Shown here piece by piece: positions 7,886-17,319 of a stretch of DNA of 64,000 nucleotides (the stretch's first letter is position 1; every line of letters begins with the position of its first letter). Under the pieces are notes generated by a model, which made no database searches, was not told the DNA's origin, and saw only the letters and a program-made list of their open reading frames with translations. Source of the stretch: Nocardia puris (GTDB lineage Bacteria > Actinomycetota > Actinomycetes > Mycobacteriales > Mycobacteriaceae); the NCBI RefSeq assembly GCF_003315035.1, contig NZ_QNRE01000012.1:124001-188000 (forward strand). Reading direction: 5' to 3'. The translations under genes were made by a program, and so were the position numbers.

Positions 7886-10432
7886 GTGGGTGACGATCGG
7901 CACGGGCGTGCGCCAGGGCCCGGAGGTCGCGCCCCGTGGGAGCGCTATCCCGCGGCGGACACCGAGCACGACGGTGCGCGCACCGGCCGGCGCTCGCGCC
8001 ATGCCGACGCCGCGGCCGACGCCGGCGGCGCCCCGCTGACCGTCCAGGATCTGGTGGAGAAGGTCGACAGCGAACGTGTCGGCCGCAGGCGCCGTCGCGC
8101 CGAGGCGCCGCCCAGCCGTCCCCTCGACGCCACTCCCCGCGCCGCGGCCACGCCGACCCGTCCGGCCGACCCGGTGCCGCAGCGCCGCGCCCCCGAACCC
8201 ACCCGGCGTGCCGACGAACAGCCGCGCGGGCGGCGCGCACCCGAGTCCGATCCGCCGGAGCACGCCCGCACCCGCCGCGCGTCCGATCCGGCCGAGCACG
8301 CCCGTACGCGTCGAGCGCCCGAGTCCGTCGACCCACGCCGCGCCCCCGCCTCTCCCGGCCCGGACAAGCGAACCCGCGCCCACCGTGCGCCGGAATCGGT
8401 AGATCCCCGCCGCGCCCCCGAAGGCCTCGACGAGCGAGCCCGCACCCCGCACGAATCGATCGACCCGCGCCGCGCGCCCGAATCACTCGCGCCCGACGAG
8501 TCGACCCGGTCTCGCCGATCGCCGAACGCGAACCGCTCCCCCGACGCAGCCGGACCCGAGTCCGTTCACCGCGCGCCGGCATCCCCCGGCCCCGACGACG
8601 CCCGCACGCGCCGCGCCCCCGAGGCCGCACCCCGCCGCGCGGAGAAGGCCCGCAAGAACGCGCCGCGCCGCGCCGCCTCACCCGTCGTCGACGACATCAC
8701 CGGCGCCGCCCCCGCGCCGCGCCGCCTCGATGCGGAGCCCGCCGAGGCCGTCACCGACATCATCCCGCCGGTCGTCGAACCCGACGACGAGCCCGCCGAG
8801 AAGCGCACCACCGAGACCGGCTGGCCCACCACGGAAACCGTCGAGGCCAAGCCGTCCAGCGGTAAGGCCGCACCCAAACCCGTCGGCACCCAGCCGCTCT
8901 CGCGCCTGGCCGCGGCCAAACAGCGCCGCAGCCGCAGGCTCCGTGCCATGGGCCGCTCCACCGCGGCGGTGTTCGCGGTGCTCGCGCTGCTGATCACGGG
9001 AGGCGGCTGGAGCTATCTGCGTACGACCGGCAACAGCTTCACCCAGGTCTCCGCCGTGGACGGCAGCACCGAGGACGTCGTCGACTCCGCCGCCCAGCTC
9101 GGCGACGAGAACTATCTGATCGTCGGCACCGACACCCGGGCTGGCGTCAACGGGCAGATGGGCGCGGGCACTCTCGCGGACGCGGAGGGCGCGCGCGCCG
9201 ACACCGTGATGCTGGTGCACATTCCGCAGAACCGCCAGCGCGTCGTGGCCGTCTCCTTCCCCCGCGATCTGGATGTGACCCGCCCGAAATGTGAGCGCTG
9301 GGACAACGACGAAGGCGATTACACGGGCGAGATGTACCCGTCGGCGATGGGCGACAAGCTCAACGCCGTCTACGCGCTGGGCGGCCCGCGGTGCCTGGTG
9401 GACGTGATTCGCAAGATGACCGGCTTGCAGATCGGGCACTTCATCGGCATCGACTTCGCCGGTTTCGAAGCGATGGTGAACACCATCGGCGGCGTCGAGG
9501 TGTGCGCGAACAAGCCGATCGAGGACAGCGTGCTCGGGACCGTCATCGCCAACACGGGCAGGCAACGGGTCGACGGCCAGACCGCGCTGAACTACGTACG
9601 CGCCCGCCACGTCTACGGCGAGGAGCGCAGCGACTACGACCGCATCAACCGCCAGCAGCGCTTCCTGGCCTCGCTGCTGCGCGAATCTCTGTCGAGTCGG
9701 GTGCTGTTCGATCCGGGACGTCTGAATCGGTTCATCAACGACTTCACCAATCACACCTGGGTCGACAAAGTCACCCCACAAGATCTGCTGACGCTGGGCC
9801 GCTCACTGCAAAAAGTCGACGCGGGTGCCGTCACGTTCCTGACCGTGCCCACCGCAGGCACCACCTCCTACGGCAACGAGATCCCTCGGGAGACCGATAT
9901 CAAGGCCATCTTCAAGGCCATCCGCGACGATCAGCCGCTGCCGGGCGAGAAGCCGCCCGCAGCTCCCGATCCGGCCACCACGACGTCGGCCCCGCCCGCG
10001 CCCCCGACCTATATCGCGGTCGATCCCAGCACCGTCTCGGTGCAGGTTTCGAATGGCGCGGGCGTCACCGGCCTGGCCGGCGTCGCGGCCACCAGGTTGA
10101 GCAACCAGGGCTTCCAGATCTACACCACCGGGAACTACGCCGAAGGCGCATCCGCGACCACGAAGATCCGCTACGCGAGCGGGCACGAGGCCGAGGCCGC
10201 GACCGTGGCCAGCGCCATCCCCGGAGTTACTCTCGAAGTGGCCGACGAACTCGGCTCGATCATCGATGTGGTGGTCGGCGCCGACTCCGCGACCGGCCTG
10301 GTGGTGAACGCGCCGACACCGGTCGGCGACACCATCACCGATGTGCCCGCCACCAGCGCACCCGATACGACGCCGGTCACCCTTCCGTCCGACCTCGAGC
10401 ATGTCAACGCCGGGGAGGATCTCTGCGACTGA
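7886..10432 (+). CDS. LytR-CpsA-Psr (LCP) family cell-wall ligase with LytR_C domain and long basic N-terminus
   Basis: An 848-residue membrane-anchored protein. LCP enzymes attach wall polymers such as arabinogalactan to peptidoglycan from lipid-linked donors outside the membrane. Layout: a cytoplasmic, disordered Arg/Pro/Ala/Glu-rich N-terminus of about 350 residues with repeats like RTRRAPES and DPRRAPES, one membrane helix (about 360-378), the LCP domain (about 405-625; GTDTRAG, RADTVMLVHIP, VSFPRDL, NYVRARHVYGEERSDYDRINRQQRF), a Pro-rich linker and a C-terminal LytR_C domain (about 711-802). The GTG at 7886 has GCGAGG upstream. The N-terminal extension is unusually long. Neighbours recall the mycobacterial Rv0822c locus. 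Confidence 0.92.
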   Translation: MGDDRHGRAPGPGGRAPWERYPAADTEHDGARTGRRSRHADAAADAGGAPLTVQDLVEKVDSERVGRRRRRAEAPPSRPLDATPRAAATPTRPADPVPQRRAPEPTRRADEQPRGRRAPESDPPEHARTRRASDPAEHARTRRAPESVDPRRAPASPGPDKRTRAHRAPESVDPRRAPEGLDERARTPHESIDPRRAPESLAPDESTRSRRSPNANRSPDAAGPESVHRAPASPGPDDARTRRAPEAAPRRAEKARKNAPRRAASPVVDDITGAAPAPRRLDAEPAEAVTDIIPPVVEPDDEPAEKRTTETGWPTTETVEAKPSSGKAAPKPVGTQPLSRLAAAKQRRSRRLRAMGRSTAAVFAVLALLITGGGWSYLRTTGNSFTQVSAVDGSTEDVVDSAAQLGDENYLIVGTDTRAGVNGQMGAGTLADAEGARADTVMLVHIPQNRQRVVAVSFPRDLDVTRPKCERWDNDEGDYTGEMYPSAMGDKLNAVYALGGPRCLVDVIRKMTGLQIGHFIGIDFAGFEAMVNTIGGVEVCANKPIEDSVLGTVIANTGRQRVDGQTALNYVRARHVYGEERSDYDRINRQQRFLASLLRESLSSRVLFDPGRLNRFINDFTNHTWVDKVTPQDLLTLGRSLQKVDAGAVTFLTVPTAGTTSYGNEIPRETDIKAIFKAIRDDQPLPGEKPPAAPDPATTTSAPPAPPTYIAVDPSTVSVQVSNGAGVTGLAGVAATRLSNQGFQIYTTGNYAEGASATTKIRYASGHEAEAATVASAIPGVTLEVADELGSIIDVVVGADSATGLVVNAPTPVGDTITDVPATSAPDTTPVTLPSDLEHVNAGEDLCD

Positions 10433-10509
10433 CAGCGGCACCGCCCCGGTGGACCGGCGCGCACCAGCCATTCACCCTCCGTTGGTGACTTGGACAGTGC
10501 TGGGAACTA

Positions 10510-11184
10510 ATGTCTGGTTTCATGCGTGTCATCTACAACGAGCAAATGGCCGATCTCGCCCACCTGCTGGGCGAAATGGCCGGTCTCGCGGGTTCGGCGA
10601 TGGACCGGGCCACCCAGTCGCTGCTCCAGGCCGACCTGGCTCTGGCCGAGCAGGTGATCACCGAATACGACCGGATCGCCGAGCTGATCGGCGACGCCGA
10701 GGAGAAGGCGTTCGCCCTACTGGCGCTCCAGGCGCCGGTCGCGGGCGACCTGCGTCAGGTGGTCAGCGCGATCCAGATCGTGCAAGACGTCAACCGGATG
10801 GGCGCGCTGGCCTTGCACGTGGCCAAGGTGACCCGCCGCAGGCACCCCAACCACGCGCTGCCCGAATCGGTGAACGGCTACTTCGCCGAGATGGGGCGCA
10901 TCGCGGTCGCCATGGGCGCCTCGGCCCGCGAAGTGCTCGAGACGCGAGACCCCGAGCGCGCCGCACAACTCACCGAAGAGGACGAGGCGATGGACGACCT
11001 GCATCGCCACCTGTTCACCCTGCTCATGGACCGCGACTGGAAGTACGGCGTCGCGGCGGCCGTCGATGTCACGCTGTTGGGCCGCTATTACGAGCGCTTC
11101 GCCGACCACGCGGTGGAGATCGGGCGACGGGTGGTGTTCTTGGTGACGGGCGAACTGCCGGCCGACCCTGACGCCGAAAGCTAG
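10510..11184 (+). CDS. phoU: Phosphate-signalling regulator PhoU (PhoY)
   Basis: A 224-residue protein with two PhoU repeats, each a three-helix bundle with the metal-binding E/DxxxD pattern (EYDRIAELIGDAEEKAFALL and EEDEAMDDLHRHLF). PhoU links the Pst transporter to the SenX3-RegX3/PhoR-PhoP type two-component system and prevents phosphate-response activation when phosphate is plentiful. Homologs usually begin at MRVIYNEQ (ATG 10522); GGGAA upstream fits the ATG at 10510, so both are possible. It is convergent with pstB across a strong terminator. Confidence 0.94.
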   Translation: MSGFMRVIYNEQMADLAHLLGEMAGLAGSAMDRATQSLLQADLALAEQVITEYDRIAELIGDAEEKAFALLALQAPVAGDLRQVVSAIQIVQDVNRMGALALHVAKVTRRRHPNHALPESVNGYFAEMGRIAVAMGASAREVLETRDPERAAQLTEEDEAMDDLHRHLFTLLMDRDWKYGVAAAVDVTLLGRYYERFADHAVEIGRRVVFLVTGELPADPDAES

Positions 11185-11277
11185 GTTCGTCCGCCTCTCC
11201 GCGTTTCTGGCCTGCGTCAGGTGCGTGGAGGGTGTGGACGCGACAGGCGTTGGCGTGGGTGGCTGGGTTGGCCCGTC

Positions 11278-11300
11278 CCCGGTGAGTTACCCATGTTCTC
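11278..11300. repeat. Copy 1 of a short intergenic repeat
   Basis: CCCGGTGAGTTACCCATGTT and the three following bases match 34951-34973 at 20 of 23 positions. It lies in the gap after phoU. See the matching entry at 34951. Confidence 0.45.
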
Positions 11301-11362
11301 GCGTGATACGTGGGTAGCGTCGGGCGTCCTGGCGGAGATCGACTGCTGGTCAAGGTGTTCCA

Positions 11363-11401
11363 ACGAAATGGGCCCGCGTACACAGCGCGGGCCCATTTCG
11401 T
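11363..11401. terminator. Bidirectional terminator between phoU and pstB
   Basis: A perfect 16-bp inverted repeat (11363-11378 with 11386-11401, 7-nt loop) between two convergent genes. Confidence 0.85.
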
Positions 11402-11410
11402 CGAAACTCT

Positions 11411-12187
11411 TTATCCGAAGCGGCCGGAGATGTAGTCCTCCGTGGCCTTGTTTCCCGGGTTGGAGAAGATCTTCTCCGTGTCGTCGATTTCGATGAGCTT
11501 GCCGGGCTTGCCCTGGGCTTCCAGGTTGAAGAAGCCGGTCTGGTCGCTCACGCGGGCGGCCTGCTGCATGTTGTGGGTCACGATGACGATCGTGAACTCC
11601 TTCTTCAGCTCGGTGATCAGGTCCTCGATCGCGAGCGTGGAGATGGGGTCCAGGGCCGAGCAGGGCTCGTCCATGAGCAGCACGTCGGGCGAGACCGCGA
11701 TGGCGCGGGCGATGCACAGGCGCTGCTGCTGACCGCCGGACAGGCCGCCGCCCGGCTTGTCGAGACGGTCCTTGACCTCGTTCCACAAGTTGGCCCCGCG
11801 CAGCGAACGCTCGGCGACCTCGTCGAGTTCGCTCTTGCCGCGCACGCCCTGCAACTTCAGGCCCGCCACCACATTGTCGCGAATGGACATGGTGGGGAAC
11901 GGGTTCGGGCGCTGGAACACCATGCCGATGGTGCGGCGCACGCCCACCGGGTCCACCTGCGCGCCGTAGATGTCCTCGCCGTCGAGCAGCACCGCGCCCT
12001 CGACGCGCGCGTTCGGGGTCACCTCGTGCATCCGGTTGAGCGAACGCAGCACGGTGGACTTACCGCAGCCGGACGGACCGATGAAGGCGGTCACGCTGCG
12101 CGGCAACACGGTCAGGGCGACATCGGCCACGGCGTGGAACTTGCCGTAGTAGATGTTCAGGTCTTTGACGTCGATCCGCTTGGCCAT
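11411..12187 (-). CDS. pstB: Phosphate ABC transporter ATP-binding protein PstB
   Basis: A 258-residue ATPase that drives high-affinity phosphate import by PstSCA. It has Walker A GPSGCGKST (37-45), the Q-loop FQRPNPFPTMSI, ABC signature LSGGQQQRL, Walker B VLLMDEPCSALDP and the H-loop IVIVTHNMQQA. FQRPNPFP and EPCSALDP are typical of PstB. The ATG at 12187 gives MAKRIDVKDLNIYYG; the longer frame is upstream non-coding. It is last in the pstSCAB operon, 20 nt after pstA. Confidence 0.97.
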   Translation of the reverse strand: MAKRIDVKDLNIYYGKFHAVADVALTVLPRSVTAFIGPSGCGKSTVLRSLNRMHEVTPNARVEGAVLLDGEDIYGAQVDPVGVRRTIGMVFQRPNPFPTMSIRDNVVAGLKLQGVRGKSELDEVAERSLRGANLWNEVKDRLDKPGGGLSGGQQQRLCIARAIAVSPDVLLMDEPCSALDPISTLAIEDLITELKKEFTIVIVTHNMQQAARVSDQTGFFNLEAQGKPGKLIEIDDTEKIFSNPGNKATEDYISGRFG

Positions 12188-12207
12188 TGTGGTTTCCGTT
12201 TCGCCTT

Positions 12208-13113
12208 CTATCGGTTCCGCGTGAGCAGCTTGTTGACACCGGCGGCCGCCACGTACAGCAGCGCGATGAGCAGGATCAGCGTGAGCGCCGCACCCCACAC
12301 ACGCTCACGTCCGGCGGCTTCGGGGTTGGCCAGCTCCTGGTAGATCATCAACGGCAGCGAGGCCATGTTGCCGTCGAAGAGATCGGTGTTGATCGACTTG
12401 CTGTAGCCGACCAGCACCAGAACCGGTGCGGTCTCACCCATGACTCGCGCCAGGGCGAGCAAAATACCGGAGATCATGCCCGGCAGCGCCGTCGGAATGA
12501 CGATGCGCATGATGGTCTTCCACTTGGGGATGCCCAGCGCGTATGAGGCTTCGCGCAACTCGTCGGGGACGAGTTTCAGCATCTCCTCGGTGCTGCGCAC
12601 CACCACCGGCAGCATGAGCAGCACCAGAGCCAGCGACACCGCGAACGAACTCTGCGGGAAACCGAGCGTGGCGATCCACAGCGCGAAGATGAACAGGGCC
12701 GCGACGATCGAGGGAACACCGGCGAGGATGTCGACCATGAAGGTGGTGACGCGGGCCAGTCTGCCCCGGCCGTATTCGACCAGGTAGACCGCGGCCATGA
12801 TACCCAGCGGCACCGCGAGCACGGCGGCGACCGCCGACTGCACGACAGTGCCGTAGATCGCGTGGTAGACACCGCCGCCGGTCTGGTCGGGCAGGATGCC
12901 CCGCTGCGAATTCAGCCACCACTCCGAGGTCAGAATGGCGCCGATCCCCTTGCTGATCACCATCCACAGCACCCATCCCAGGGGGATGAGCGCGATGACG
13001 AAACAGAGCGTCACCAAGCCGGTGGCGAGGTGGTTGCGGATCCGGCGCCCGGTGCTGACGTGCCGGAAGGTGGGCGCCTTGACCGGCGCGTCGAACTTGG
13101 TCATTGTCGCCAT
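12208..13113 (-). CDS. pstA: Phosphate ABC transporter permease PstA
   Basis: A 301-residue permease with about six membrane helices and the binding-protein-dependent permease loop EASYALGIPKWKTIMRIVIP that contacts PstB. It forms the channel with PstC. The ATG at 13113 overlaps the pstC stop (TGATG), so translation is coupled. Confidence 0.96.
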   Translation of the reverse strand: MATMTKFDAPVKAPTFRHVSTGRRIRNHLATGLVTLCFVIALIPLGWVLWMVISKGIGAILTSEWWLNSQRGILPDQTGGGVYHAIYGTVVQSAVAAVLAVPLGIMAAVYLVEYGRGRLARVTTFMVDILAGVPSIVAALFIFALWIATLGFPQSSFAVSLALVLLMLPVVVRSTEEMLKLVPDELREASYALGIPKWKTIMRIVIPTALPGMISGILLALARVMGETAPVLVLVGYSKSINTDLFDGNMASLPLMIYQELANPEAAGRERVWGAALTLILLIALLYVAAAGVNKLLTRNR

Positions 13114-14162
13114 CAGCCGTTCACCTTTCCGCCGGCGGCGAGCCGCGCCAGCGCGTTGACCACGAAGGTCAGTGCGAAGAGCACGAAGCCCGCCGCGATG
13201 TAGGCACCGGTCGGCAGCGGCGAGGAGAACTCCGCCGCCGAGGCCGCGATGCGGGACGCGAAGGTGTAGCCGCCGTCGAACAGCGACCATCCGCCCGCCT
13301 GCGCCGCGGTGCGCAGCACGACCAGAACCGCGATCGTCTCGCCGAGCGCGCGGCCCAAGCCGAGCATGGACCCGGCGATCACACCACTGCGGCCGTAGGG
13401 CAGTACGGTCATCCGCACCACTTCCCACTTGGTGGCGCCCAGCGCCTGCGCGGCCTCGATGTGCTCCCTCGGGGTGAGATGGAACACCTCACGCGACACC
13501 GAGGTGATGATCGGCAGGATCATCACCGCGAGCACCACACCCGCGGTGAAGATGGTGCCGCCGCCTGCGATGGAGACGTTGCCGTCGGAGAACAGGAAGA
13601 ACCATCCGAGATTGTCGTTGAGGAAACGCTGCACCGGTTCCAGCTCAGGCGCCAGCACCAGAAATCCCCACAGGCCGAATACGATCGACGGCACCGCCGC
13701 CAGCAGGTCGACCAGCGTCGCGAAAGGCCGCGCTACCGACTTGTGAGCGTAGTGGGTCAGGAACAGCGCGATGCCGACACCGATCGGCACCGCGATCACC
13801 AGGGCGAACACCGAGCTCAGCACCGTGACCATGAACAAGTCGCGAATACCGAAGCGCAGGTGGTCGGCGTCGGAAGTGTTGAATTCGGTGCTGGTGAAGA
13901 AGTTCGCTTCGTTCGCCATGACCGAGGGCACCGCGCGGATCAGCAGGAACAGCGCGATCAGCGCGATCGCGGCCACGATGGTCGCACCGGCCGCCGTCGC
14001 CAGCGATCGGAAGATCACTTCATAGCGCTCGTTCGGAGCGGCGCGTCGCGGGGCAGGCTTATCAGCCTTCGGTTCGCTCGACATAGGCGCAGTATCTCCA
14101 GCCGCCCGCGGGCTCGTCGAGTCCGACGAGCCCGCGGGGGTCACCTCAGGGTGCACGGTCAT
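13113..14162 (-). CDS. pstC: Phosphate ABC transporter permease PstC
   Basis: A 349-residue permease with a polar N-terminal extension of about 50 residues and then six or so membrane helices. The ATPase-contact loop is EAAQALGATKWEVVRMTVLP, and the segment LLAAVPSIVFGLWG is typical of PstC. It lies 13 nt after pstS and is coupled to pstA. Confidence 0.96.
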   Translation of the reverse strand: MTVHPEVTPAGSSDSTSPRAAGDTAPMSSEPKADKPAPRRAAPNERYEVIFRSLATAAGATIVAAIALIALFLLIRAVPSVMANEANFFTSTEFNTSDADHLRFGIRDLFMVTVLSSVFALVIAVPIGVGIALFLTHYAHKSVARPFATLVDLLAAVPSIVFGLWGFLVLAPELEPVQRFLNDNLGWFFLFSDGNVSIAGGGTIFTAGVVLAVMILPIITSVSREVFHLTPREHIEAAQALGATKWEVVRMTVLPYGRSGVIAGSMLGLGRALGETIAVLVVLRTAAQAGGWSLFDGGYTFASRIAASAAEFSSPLPTGAYIAAGFVLFALTFVVNALARLAAGGKVNG

Positions 14163-14175
14163 GGCAGCGCGACGA

Positions 14176-15288
14176 TCAGGAGATCGCGTTGATCGCGGTG
14201 GTCAGGCGGGTCTTGAACTGGTCCGGGATCGGGATGTATCCGTTGTCCTCGAGACCGGTCTGGCCGTTGGTGACCGCCGAGGTCAGGAATGCCTTGACCG
14301 CGGTGGCGGTGTCGGCGTCGGCGTACTTCGAGCACACGATCTCGTAGGTGGCCAGCATGATCGGGTACGAGCCCGCCTCGGTGGGCGTGTAGAACGAGCT
14401 GGTGTCGAGCACCAGGTCGTTGCCCTCTCCCTTGATCTTCACGCCGTCGATGGCCTTGCCCGCGGTCTCGACCGTGAGTTCCACCGGGTCCGGACCGGCC
14501 GAGGTGACGATCTGGGCGACCGACAGGTTCTGCGCCTTGGCGAAGGACCACTCGTTGTAGGTGATGGAGCCGGGGGTGCCCGCGATGGCGGCCGAGGTAC
14601 CCTCGTTGCCCTTCGCGCCCTCACCGACGCCGCCGGCGAAGCTCTTGCCGCCGCCCTTGCCCCAGGCGCCGTCGGAGGCGGCATCCAGGTAGAGCTGGAA
14701 GTTGTCGGTGGTGCCCGACTCGTCGGAGCGGTAGATCACCTTGATGGTGTCGCCGGGGAGGGTGACGCCCGGGTTGAGGGCCGCGATCTCGGGGGCGTTC
14801 CAGGTGGTGACGGTGCCGTTGAAGATCTTGGCGGCGGTCGGGCCGTCGAGTACCAGGTCGGACACACCGGCCAGGTTGTAGGTGATCGCGATCGGGCCGA
14901 ACACGGTGGGCAGATTCCACGCCGGAGCCCCGCAGCGCTCCTCGGCCTTGGCGTACTCGCCCTTGGACTCGCTCAGCGGGGAGTCGGAGCCGCCGAAATC
15001 GGTCTGGCCGCCGACGAATTCGTTGACGCCCGCACCCGAGCCGCTGGACGTGTAGTTGAGCGTGAAGCCCTCGCAGTTGGCCTCGTAGGCGGCGATGAAG
15101 CGCTCCATGGCGTTCTTCTGCGCCGACGCGCCACTGGCCTTGAGGGCCTCCTTGCCTCCGCACTCGAGGTCGGAGTTGACCGACACATTGCCGGTAGTAG
15201 AGGTGTTGTCGTCGCTGCCACAAGCCACGAGCGGCATGGAGACCGCGGCCAGCACACCGACGAAGGCGCTGCTGCGCTTGAAATTCAC
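14176..15288 (-). CDS. pstS: Phosphate-binding lipoprotein PstS
   Basis: A 370-residue extracytoplasmic phosphate receptor. It has a lipoprotein signal peptide with lipobox LVAC (Cys at about 23). Phosphate-binding segments are SGASAQKNAMERFI, SSGSGAGVNEFVGGQTDFGGSD and RSDESGTTDNFQLYL. The GTG at 15288 has a strong GGAGG site. First gene of pstSCAB. A clear PHO box and a -10 (TACGTT, minus strand 15406-15401) lie upstream, so it should be induced by phosphate starvation through a PhoP/RegX3-type regulator. Confidence 0.96.
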   Translation of the reverse strand: MNFKRSSAFVGVLAAVSMPLVACGSDDNTSTTGNVSVNSDLECGGKEALKASGASAQKNAMERFIAAYEANCEGFTLNYTSSGSGAGVNEFVGGQTDFGGSDSPLSESKGEYAKAEERCGAPAWNLPTVFGPIAITYNLAGVSDLVLDGPTAAKIFNGTVTTWNAPEIAALNPGVTLPGDTIKVIYRSDESGTTDNFQLYLDAASDGAWGKGGGKSFAGGVGEGAKGNEGTSAAIAGTPGSITYNEWSFAKAQNLSVAQIVTSAGPDPVELTVETAGKAIDGVKIKGEGNDLVLDTSSFYTPTEAGSYPIMLATYEIVCSKYADADTATAVKAFLTSAVTNGQTGLEDNGYIPIPDQFKTRLTTAINAIS

Positions 15289-15437
15289 TATTCCTCCGGG
15301 AATCGCGTCCGACTCGCCCGGTCCCTCACCGGCCCGGGCGGGTGTTGTGGTGCCGTTCGCGGGGAACTTGCGCACCAGGCAGCTCGCACTGCCCACAAGT
15401 AACGTAGATTCGCCCGGTTGACAGTTGGACCAGGCTG

Positions 15438-15455
15438 GGTGAACGCAAGGTGAAC
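15438..15455 (-). promoter_or_regulatory. PHO box upstream of pstS
   Basis: On the minus strand two GTTCACC units (15455-15449 and 15444-15438) occur as direct repeats 11 bp apart. This is the PhoP/RegX3 binding pattern known from Streptomyces and mycobacteria. It lies about 40 nt upstream of the likely pstS -10 box. Confidence 0.85.
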
Positions 15456-15571
15456 AGCCCGGCGCGATTCCGCCCGTTATGTGTGATGTTTGCCGCAGCT
15501 TTACTGCCCGTGCCCGCAATAGTCCCGCACCGGCCGCTCGGCGGCCGTGCGGATCGGCCTGGGCCTGCCGC

Positions 15572-16471
15572 TCATTCGGGTGCCGAGTAGGCCACATCGA
15601 CGTGCGCGACCGCGAACCCGAGGCGGGTGTAGGTGTGCACGGCGGCGGCGTTGTCGGCCTCGGTGTAGAGCAGTACCTCGCCGAGCCCGCGGTCGCGCAG
15701 GTGGCGCAGGCCCGCCAGCGTGAGCAAGCGCCCGAGCCCGCGCCCCTGGGTGGCCGGATCGATCCCCACCACGTACACCTCGCCGACCGGCGGCCGCTCG
15801 TCGAGATGCACCTTGGTCCAGTGGAACCCGAGCACCGTGCGCTCGTCGGCGGCGGTGGCGATGAACAGGCCCGCCGGGTCGAACCACGGCTCCGCGCGGC
15901 GCACCGCGATATCGCGCTCGGTCCACGCGCCCTGCTCGGGGTGCCAGGCGAAGGCGGCACCGTTGACGCGCAACAGCTCGGCGTCGTCGTCCGGTCCGGC
16001 GTAGGTGCGCAACCGCACGCCGTCCGGCACCGTCAGTTCCGGTAGCTCCGGCGTTGCCAAAGACCTGCGCATCTGCCACAGCTCCCGCGCCGTGACCAGC
16101 CCGAGCCGCGCCGCGACGGCCTTGGCGGCGGGCCGGTCGCCGTGCGCCCACACCCGCGCGCCCACACCGCCTTCGGCCAGCGCCGCGCGCACCAGCTCGG
16201 TGCCCAGGCCCTGGCCGCGCGCGGACGGCGCGACCGCCGCCTCCGCCATCGCCGGATGATCGCCGTGACCGGGCACGAGATTCGCGTATCCGGCGATCAC
16301 GCCGTCGCGCTCGGCCACCAAGTGCCGCGCCGCGCCGGATTCGCCGAGCGACAGCACGGCCTGCTCGGAGACCGGTGCCACACCGTCGGCGCCGGTGGCC
16401 TCGGCGAGCAGCGCGCGCACCGCGTTCGCGGTCGCCGGGTCCACGTCATCGATCCATCGCCGCTGGGCCAC
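15572..16471 (-). CDS. mshD: Mycothiol synthase MshD
   Basis: A 299-residue protein made of two GNAT acetyltransferase domains; the last step of mycothiol synthesis is acetylation of Cys-GlcN-Ins by acetyl-CoA. Both domains keep an acetyl-CoA loop: VAPSARGQGLGTEL (about 81-94) and IDPATQGRGLGRLL (about 233-246). The start is GTG 16471, 8 nt after GAGAGGA. Next to glnR and the pst genes, as in mycobacteria. Confidence 0.93.
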   Translation of the reverse strand: MAQRRWIDDVDPATANAVRALLAEATGADGVAPVSEQAVLSLGESGAARHLVAERDGVIAGYANLVPGHGDHPAMAEAAVAPSARGQGLGTELVRAALAEGGVGARVWAHGDRPAAKAVAARLGLVTARELWQMRRSLATPELPELTVPDGVRLRTYAGPDDDAELLRVNGAAFAWHPEQGAWTERDIAVRRAEPWFDPAGLFIATAADERTVLGFHWTKVHLDERPPVGEVYVVGIDPATQGRGLGRLLTLAGLRHLRDRGLGEVLLYTEADNAAAVHTYTRLGFAVAHVDVAYSAPE

Positions 16472-16560
16472 GGGCCGTCCTCTCTGGCTGGTCGCCCGCG
16501 CCGGGCGTCGTCATCGTCACATCGGACAGCGCGCGACGACACCGCCGCATTCCGCGCGCG

Positions 16561-17319
16561 CTACGGGGCCGAGCCGTTGACCGGGGTGAGGCCCGCGTCG
16601 TCCTCGGATTCGTCTTCGGGGAACGCCACCGCCTCGCCCTTGGCCGCCGTGCGCGAGGGGCGCACCGCCTTGTAGCCGACGTTGCGCACGGTGCCGATCA
16701 GCGACTCGTACTCGCTGCCCAGCTTGGCGCGCAGGCGCCGCACGTGCACGTCGACGGTGCGGGTGCCGCCGAAGAAGTCGTAACCCCACACCTCCTGCAG
16801 CAGCTGGGCGCGGGTGAAGACGCGGCCCGCGTGCTGCGCGAGGTACTTGAGGAGCTCGAACTCCTTGTAGGTGAGGTCGAGGGGGCGCCCGCGCAGCCGC
16901 GCGGTGTAGGTGCCCTCGTCGATGACCAGCTCGCCCAGGGTGATCTTGCCCGTGTTCTCCGGGCTGGCCACACCGCCGTTGCGACCGACCAGCAACCGCA
17001 GGCGCGCGTCCAGCTCGGCGGGGCCGGTGCCGGGTAGCAGGATGTCGTCCAGACCCCAGTCCGCGTTCACCGCCACCAGGCCGCCTTCGGTGAGCACGGC
17101 CACCACCGGCACCGAGGAGCCGGTGCTCCCCAGCAGGCGGCACAGGCCGCGCGCGGCGGCCAGATCGGTGCGCGCGTCCACCAGCGCGACATCGGCGGTA
17201 CCGGCCTCCAGCAGCGACGCCACCTCGGTCGGGGCGGGCCGCACGTTATGCGCCAGCAGCGCGAGCGAGGGCAACACCGACTCGGGATTGGGGTCGGAGG
17301 TCAGCAGGAGCAGCTCCAC
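16561..17319 (-). CDS. glnR: OmpR-family nitrogen regulator GlnR
   Basis: A 252-residue transcription factor: an atypical receiver domain (1-115) with the conserved VDAR aspartate at D48, then a winged-helix DNA-binding domain (about 130-225; RGRPLDLTYKEFELLKYLAQ, GYDFFGGTRTVDVHVRRLR, GTVRNVGYKAV). GlnR controls nitrogen assimilation genes in actinomycetes and has no partner histidine kinase. The acidic C-terminal tail is variable. The GTG at 17319 has GGAGGAG 6 nt upstream. Divergent from lmeA. Confidence 0.92.
   Translation of the reverse strand: MELLLLTSDPNPESVLPSLALLAHNVRPAPTEVASLLEAGTADVALVDARTDLAAARGLCRLLGSTGSSVPVVAVLTEGGLVAVNADWGLDDILLPGTGPAELDARLRLLVGRNGGVASPENTGKITLGELVIDEGTYTARLRGRPLDLTYKEFELLKYLAQHAGRVFTRAQLLQEVWGYDFFGGTRTVDVHVRRLRAKLGSEYESLIGTVRNVGYKAVRPSRTAAKGEAVAFPEDESEDDAGLTPVNGSAP

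Noticed and set aside
14176..15960. A 594-codon version of PstS
   Set aside because: The true start is the GTG at 15288, with GGAGG and a lipoprotein signal peptide; upstream codons belong to the promoter region and to the mshD shadow.
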